Source: Monoplex corrugatus (lineage: Eukaryota > Mollusca > Gastropoda > Littorinimorpha > Ranellidae). From it: a DNA stretch of 64,000 nt. The position numbers were made by a program, and so were the translations under genes. The stretch is taken from assembly GCA_030674185.1 (NCBI GenBank), contig JAPXFY010000026.1, positions 49,985,246 to 50,049,245 of the forward strand, given 5' to 3'. The notes under the pieces are model-generated. The model searched no databases and had not been told where the DNA came from. It saw only the letters and a program-made list of their open reading frames with translations. Position 1 is the stretch's first letter; each line of letters starts with the position of its first letter. Positions 59,055 to 64,000 of the stretch are shown here, in pieces.

Positions 59055-59885
59055 CCACAGACAGACATAGAGACACACACCGCTCTCCGCTCAACATGAA
59101 ACAATCCCAATTTTCTTTAACACATATACACAGAGGGTCATACATACAGACACGCACCTCCCACTGCTCATTATGAAATAATCTTACTTGTTCTTAACAC
59201 ACATACATACACGCACACAGGAGCAGACAAAGACACACATGTCCGTCCGCTCATTGTGAAATAATCTCACTTGTTTTTAATGCACATACATACATACACA
59301 GAGGAACAGACATACACACACACCTCCCTCTGCTCATTATAAAATAATCTCACTTGTTTTTAACACATATACATACACACACACACAGAGGAACATACAG
59401 ACAAACACAGACTTTCTTCCCCTCATAATGAAACAATCTCACTTTTCTTTAACACACACACAATATACAAATAGAAACAGACATACAGACTCACACTGCT
59501 CTCCGCTCAACACAAAACAATCTCACTTCTCTTTCATACATATACAGAGGAACAGACATACAGACACACACTGCCCTCCACTGAACATGAAACTCTCTCA
59601 CTTGTCTTTAACAGTCACACAGATACACAGATGGACAGACATACAGACACACACCTCCCTCCGCTCGTTATGAAATAATCTCACTTGTTTTTAACACACA
59701 TACACAAACATTCACAGAGAAACAGACATACAGATGCATACCTCCTCCCGCTCAACATGAAACAATCTCACTTGTCTTTAACTAAAACATACACACACAC
59801 ACAAAGGGACAGATATAAGACATACACCTCTCTGTGTTCAACATGAAACAATCTCACTCTTTAACACACCACACACACACACACA

Positions 59886-59933
<48 letters not shown>

Positions 59934-60072
59934 CACACAGAGGCAGACATACAGACACACAACCTCCCTCCGCTCAACATGAAACAATCTCACCTGTCTT
60001 TAACAAACACACACACACACACGAGACATACAACCTCCCTCCTCTCAACATGAAACAATCTCGTCTGTCTTT

Positions 60073-60128
<56 letters not shown>

Positions 60129-60185
60129 CAGGCATACAGACACATATTTCCCTCCATGCAACATAAACAATCTCCTTTTTTTTTC
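58890..60185. repeat. Degenerate tandem array of 80-115-bp units
   Basis: About 15 copies show CTC(A/C)ACATGAAACAATCTCAC followed by TT-TTTAACACACA, a variable CA run and CAGACATACAGACACACACC. The spacing varies with the CA run. It fills most of the SURF1 intron between 58209 and 61095. Confidence 0.85.
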
Positions 60186-60482
60186 CAAAGGGAGAAGGCA
60201 ATAATAAAGGCTGTCCCACAACCCTAATCTGGGTCAGAGGGGTGTGAGGTGGTTTGGACTTCTTTATTATCCATTCAGATTTGTGAGGGTGGGTGTCACT
60301 CCTGCCCTTGTTACTTTACCTTTCCTAACCCTGAAGAGGGTCAGGTATCTATTTACAGCTGGTTAAACGGGAGGCCACATACACTCATCGCTTTACTTTC
60401 TTTTTCTTTTTTATTTTCTTTTAACCTGGCAGCCATTAGTTTTCACCTGGCCTGACCTGTAAGTTTTGATGCCAAATCAGGC

Positions 60483-60729
60483 TGTACACACACACAAACA
60501 CAAGACACACACACACACACACACACCCATGCACACACAAAAACACATACATACACGTGCACGCACATGTGCACACAAAAACACACACACTCTCACACAC
60601 ACACTCACACATACACACACTGAACATATGCACACACAGCAATTTCTTTTTTTCATGCCATAAAATGTTTTTTAAACTGGCATTCAACAGACTTTTTACT
60701 TACCTGAATCTTCTGATGTAATTTTGGGG

Positions 60730-60810
<81 letters not shown>

Positions 60811-61015
60811 TACACACATACAACACACACAGATGTACACACACACACTCATAAAACACACACAAAAATACACACACATACACAACACAAACAAAACATA
60901 TACATGCACACACATGTGTGTGCGCCGCGCACACACACACACATGTATACACAGACATACACATGTATACACACACACACACACACTGACACACAAACAC
61001 AAACACAATGTATAT
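60483..61015. repeat. Two (CA)n tracts
   Basis: At about 60483-60640 and 60733-61010. The second has a pure CA run of about 75 bp. Confidence 0.95.
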
Positions 61016-61094
61016 CCCCCATCACCACTCTCTAAAAATCATACACACAGCATTCATACTTGACTGGCAGTTGTCTAAATGTCTAAGTGTTTAC

Positions 61095-61167
61095 CTGCCC
61101 AGATCTTCGTGTTCTGACATCAATTTGGGAGGAAGGCACCCATCCTCTGTTCACTAAGATCGTCTCA
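61095..61167 (-). CDS. SURF1: SURF1 exon (ILVNRGWV)
   Basis: A 73-nt exon encodes ETILVNRGWVPSSQIDVRTR and then RSGQ. ILVNRG-VP is one of the most conserved SURF1 motifs. The acceptor is TTGCAG, one leading base completes the previous codon, and the donor is CAG|GTAAAC in phase 0. It was missed by simple ORF searches because of its size. Confidence 0.93.
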
Positions 61168-61259
61168 CTGCAATATCACAGTAATAGGTAAGGTAAAGGT
61201 TATCATTATTGTTGCTTAAAGCCCAGCCAACTGCGCAGAGCCATATCAGGGCTATCATC

Positions 61260-61955
61260 ATCATCAGGTGCCCTGCCACATGGCGTTGGCGATCATGGAC
61301 CTCCATCTGTCTCTATCTCTCGTTGCCCCCAGCATCTCCCCCACCCTCCTTGTCCCCAGCCACTCTGCAAGTCCGTCCAGCATTTTCTCCCTGGGTCTAC
61401 CCGGTGCTCTCCTTCCCTCCAGCTTTCCCGTTGTGACCAAGTGCTCCAAATCCCCCTTCCTCATAAAATGGCCTATAAATGTTGCCTGTCTTTTTCTATT
61501 CTTCCTTATGAGTGATCTACTTGTGTCTGCCTCCATCAAGACTGTCTCGTTTGTTTTCTTTGCTGTCCATGGAACTCTCAACATTCTTCTTAGAAACCAC
61601 ATCTCCGCTGTCTCAATCTTGCTCTGGCTTTGCTTGCTGACTGTCCACGCCTCACATCCGTATAACAGTATTGGTTCTATATAACACTCAAGGACTCTCT
61701 TTCCGATGTTAATTGATAGGCATTTGTTGGTAAGAATGCTTGTCGTCATCTTGAATGCTGTTTTGGCTTGGCTGATTCTGCCGGCTATTTCCGATGTGCA
61801 TCTGCCATCTGATGAAATGACCGTTCCCAGGTATTTGAACTTATTAACCTGTGTCAAGGTTGTGCCATTTGCTGTTATTTTGCATGAGGGGATTTCATGA
61901 TTTTTACTGATCACCATGACTTCAGTCTTCCTGCTGTTTAGTTCCAACCCCTTAC
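61260..61955 (-). mobile_element. 5'-truncated LINE inserted in family A copy 7
   Basis: The insertion has a 3' tail (ATC)n at 61255-61267 on the plus strand and a flanking duplication, ATCAGG(G/A)CTAT, on both sides. The LINE belongs to the same family as 24735-25095. Confidence 0.75.
61264..61947 (-). pseudogene. LINE reverse transcriptase C-terminal region, open for 227 codons
   Basis: It reads MELNSRKTEVMVISKNHEIP, then KYLGTVISSDG, RVLECYIEPILLYGCEAWTV, FLRRMLRVPWTAKKTNETVL and GRRAPGRPREKMLDGLAEWL, and ends MWQGT without a stop inside. This is the thumb and C-terminal part of a LINE RT after the catalytic box. The lack of stops suggests a fairly recent insertion, but with no YADD it cannot act. 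Confidence 0.85.
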
Positions 61956-62544
61956 CTTATCAGGACTATAACCATTTCAAACAGTATATCATACCCCACA
62001 GATATCATACCCCACAGTATATCATACCCCACAGGAGAAAAAACAAAACATGGAAAAGAAAATTTAGTACACACATCAATGTATTCATGCACATAATCCA
62101 AGTACATGCCCCAGGCGTTAACCACTCCGTCCAACTTATCACCAGGAGATTAAAAGAAACAATACCTAAATACAGATATAAACACAACCAAAGACACCAA
62201 AACATATAAACAAAAATAGGCCTAAATTACCCAAAATTACCTCCGCACATCACATTCCCTTAGAGCCAAAAATGCACCCACTGCATGTACACAATTATCA
62301 ATCCTAAGACAGTATGCAGGACTTTATCGAACACATACAGTTGAATGGACAAGCAAGGCAGAAAATGACAGGAAGAAATGACAGAAAGCAAAGGAACAAG
62401 GCAGAGAGAAAGAAGTGGCAGAAAAGAGGAAATTTCTAGCACAGAATTTCCATAAGGTGGGGATACTGTTTATACTGAAAGAGCCCCCCGCATCCCCACG
62501 GGGAGGGGGGTGACGATGGGGGATGAAAAACTATTGACCCTTAC

Positions 62545-62724
62545 TCTCTGCCAGAAAGCTTGAATGGCGTGATGATGTTGGCACCTGTCTCGTTGCCCAC
62601 GGAAACTAGACCACCTCCTTCTTTTAGAACGTTGCTGCGTGGACCCAAGATCATCTCCCGGGAATGGTCAAACTCTCCTCGCAGTGTGACTGGTCTGTAT
62701 TCCAGCTCTGACACCTCATCCAGG
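62545..62724 (-). CDS. SURF1: SURF1 exon (first in window)
   Basis: The acceptor is TTCATAG at 62725. With one leading base it reads LDEVSELEYRPVTLRGEFDH, then MILGPRSN, GGGLVSVGN and GANIITPFKLSGR. LEYRPV--RG-FDH and the -TPF segment are SURF1 hallmarks of the loop between the two membrane segments. The donor is AGAGA|GTAAGG (phase 2), and the join supplies Asp before ETILVNRGWV. Confidence 0.93.
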
Positions 62725-63060
62725 CTATGAATTACCATCGTCATTACTGTCATCATCATCAATAATATCACTGTCATTGTCATTATCATCATCACTGTCA
62801 CATCACTGTCATCTACACTGTCATCACCACTGATATCGTCAACTCTTACCATATCATCCCTGCTTATCATTATTGTTATCAGCTTATCTTGTCAATGGTG
62901 TCAACATCAACATCATGTTCAGGTTCATATTGCTTACACCAGCAACACTACAGCCATATCAGGTCAACACCATGTCAACATCATAACATCAGGTTCAGGT
63001 TCATATTGCTTACAGCCCAGCCGACTACTACAGCCATATCAGCGCTACTAGTAGTACTAG
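62725..63060. repeat. (CAT)n-like tract and reversed retroelement tail
   Basis: TCATCATCA/TCACTGTCA simple sequence at 62745-62880, then CAACATCA repeats, then TATTGCTTACAGCCCAGCCG (63007-63026), the reverse of the tail at 1-45, possibly belonging to the LINE further right. Confidence 0.6.
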
Positions 63061-63109
63061 TAGGCCTCCCTCGGTCATGGCTGACCATGGTTAAAGTACA
63101 TCCGTTCTA

Positions 63110-64000
63110 ATGTCTAGATGGGCTGTCTGCTTGGTCCTAGCAGCATCGCCTGTGACTGTAGAGACCAATGCGAGAGAGGCAGTCTCTGTCGCAGCGGTCG
63201 CATGTGTATGCCGATGCTGGCCTGTTGGCTGTCATCCCTTTTCTGCGAACTCGCTTTTCTGCTGCAGCAGCTGACAGTTTGTCCTCACCAATCCGCAGCT
63301 GTTTCTTGAGAGTGGTTCTCCAGTTGTTGCGGTCGTCTGCGAGGTCCTCCCAGGACTCAGTGTCGATCTCAACACCTTCATGTTACGTTTGCAAACGTCT
63401 TTGTATCTCAGCTGTGGGCGGCCAATGTTTCTCTGCCCTGTGGCAAGCTCACCATAAAGGATGTCTTTTGGGATGCGAACCATCTTCCATGCGGCGAACG
63501 TGGCCCAACCAGCGCAGCCGACGCTGTCTCAGGATGGTATGCATGGTTGGGAGGCCAGCGCGGTCAGGACTTCGGTGTTGGTCACCTTGTCTTGCCAGGA
63601 AATGCCGAGTATGTGCCATAGGCTTCTCAGGTGGAAGGTATTGAGCCTTTTCTCCTGATGAGCACGCGTGGTCCACGCCTCGCTGCCGTACAGCAAGGTG
63701 CTGAGGACACAGGCGTTGTATGCAGCCATCTTTGTCTTCTTGGTCAGCTTGGGATTTGTCCACACCCTTTGTGTGAGGCGGGCTAGTGTTGTGGCTGCCT
63801 TCCCGATCCTCTAGTCAATCTCTGTGTCAAAGGAGAGGTTATCGATGATGGTGGACCCAAGATATGTGAATTGATGGACGGCTTCAAGCTCGTAGTCATC
63901 AATGGTGATGGCTGGTGGAGATGGCATGTCTTGGCCCAGGACGTTTGTCTTCTTAAGACTGATGGTCAGACCAAAATCTTTGCAGGCCTGGGAGAAGCGG
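63110..64000 (-). pseudogene. LINE reverse transcriptase C-terminal region, continues past the window
   Basis: Minus strand from 64000: FSQACKDFGLTISLKKTNVL, YELEAVHQFTYLGS, TKMAAYNACVLSTLLYGSEA and NTFHLRSLWHILGISWQDKV; then, in another frame, TILRQRRLRWLGHVRRMEDG and KDILYGELATGQRNIGRPQL. These are the post-catalytic blocks of a LINE RT. A TAG (about 63812-63814) and at least two frameshifts (about 63535 and 63480) disable it. It borders the SURF1 gene on its 5' side and may lie in a SURF1 intron. Confidence 0.8.

Larger units (their letters stand above)
61203..62510 (-). repeat. Family A copy 7 interrupted by a LINE fragment
   Basis: The minus-strand tail of family A (GCTTAAAGCCCAGCCAACTG on the plus strand, 61214-61233) stops at TATCAGGGCTAT (61247-61258). 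The rest of family A resumes at TTATCAGGACTATAACC (about 61958) and continues to CATCCCCACGGGGAG (about 62505). Confidence 0.8.

Noticed and set aside
62725..64000. Upstream SURF1 exons (targeting peptide and first membrane segment)
   Set aside because: I searched the minus strand and found only CAT-rich simple sequence, a retroelement tail and a LINE RT fragment. The exons are probably beyond the window.

Overview
The window is animal nuclear DNA. It is most likely from a mollusc, probably a marine gastropod. Coding exons are short, have GT/AG boundaries and matching phases, and are separated by kilobase introns. The rest is packed with tRNA-derived SINEs, non-LTR retrotransposon remnants, MITEs, long (CA)n/(GT)n tracts and minisatellites. 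The mollusc assignment is an inference from the style of the repeats and from two animal gene families; nothing in the window proves the species.

Two genes can be reconstructed. On the + strand, five exons between 15398 and 30704 encode a Golgi-type carbohydrate sulfotransferase of the Sulfotransfer_2 (HNK-1ST/CHST8-14-like) family. It has a signal anchor, a 5'-PSB motif and a 3'-PB motif, and its splice phases agree at all four introns. Exon 3 needs one missing base near 20945-20963 for the reading frame to hold. On the - strand, six exons from 62724 down to 43076 encode about the C-terminal two thirds of SURF1, the mitochondrial cytochrome c oxidase assembly factor. Its N-terminal exons lie off the right edge or were not found. 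A possible last exon of a third gene is at 1999-2150 (+).

Layout: 1-15.3 kb holds LINE and SINE debris, several copies of a roughly 500-bp dispersed repeat (called family A here) and two minisatellites (45 bp and 54 bp). 15.4-30.7 kb is the sulfotransferase gene. Its introns carry a pogo-like MITE with a 200-bp-arm palindrome, SINEs, a GAGA-rich tract, a diverged minus-strand LTR with a tandem duplication, a 33-bp and a roughly 32-bp minisatellite. 31-42.6 kb holds (CA)n tracts, a CR1-like LINE (34.3-37.6 kb) and more SINEs. 43.1-62.7 kb is the SURF1 gene. Its introns hold a young non-autonomous LTR retrotransposon (43978-48323), a 51-bp array, a 4.4-kb satellite of roughly 51-bp units, a MITE-derived array and an 80-115-bp array. 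62.7-64 kb is a LINE remnant.

The most unusual observation is in SURF1. Two different exons have their 3' splice site and first codons tandemly duplicated into the upstream intron: nine 51-bp copies at 48661-49125 and five roughly 80-bp copies at 43165-43570. In the first array the 51-bp unit is open in the SURF1 frame, so alternative acceptor choice could add multiples of 17 residues. No bacterial, CRISPR or operon-like features are present.
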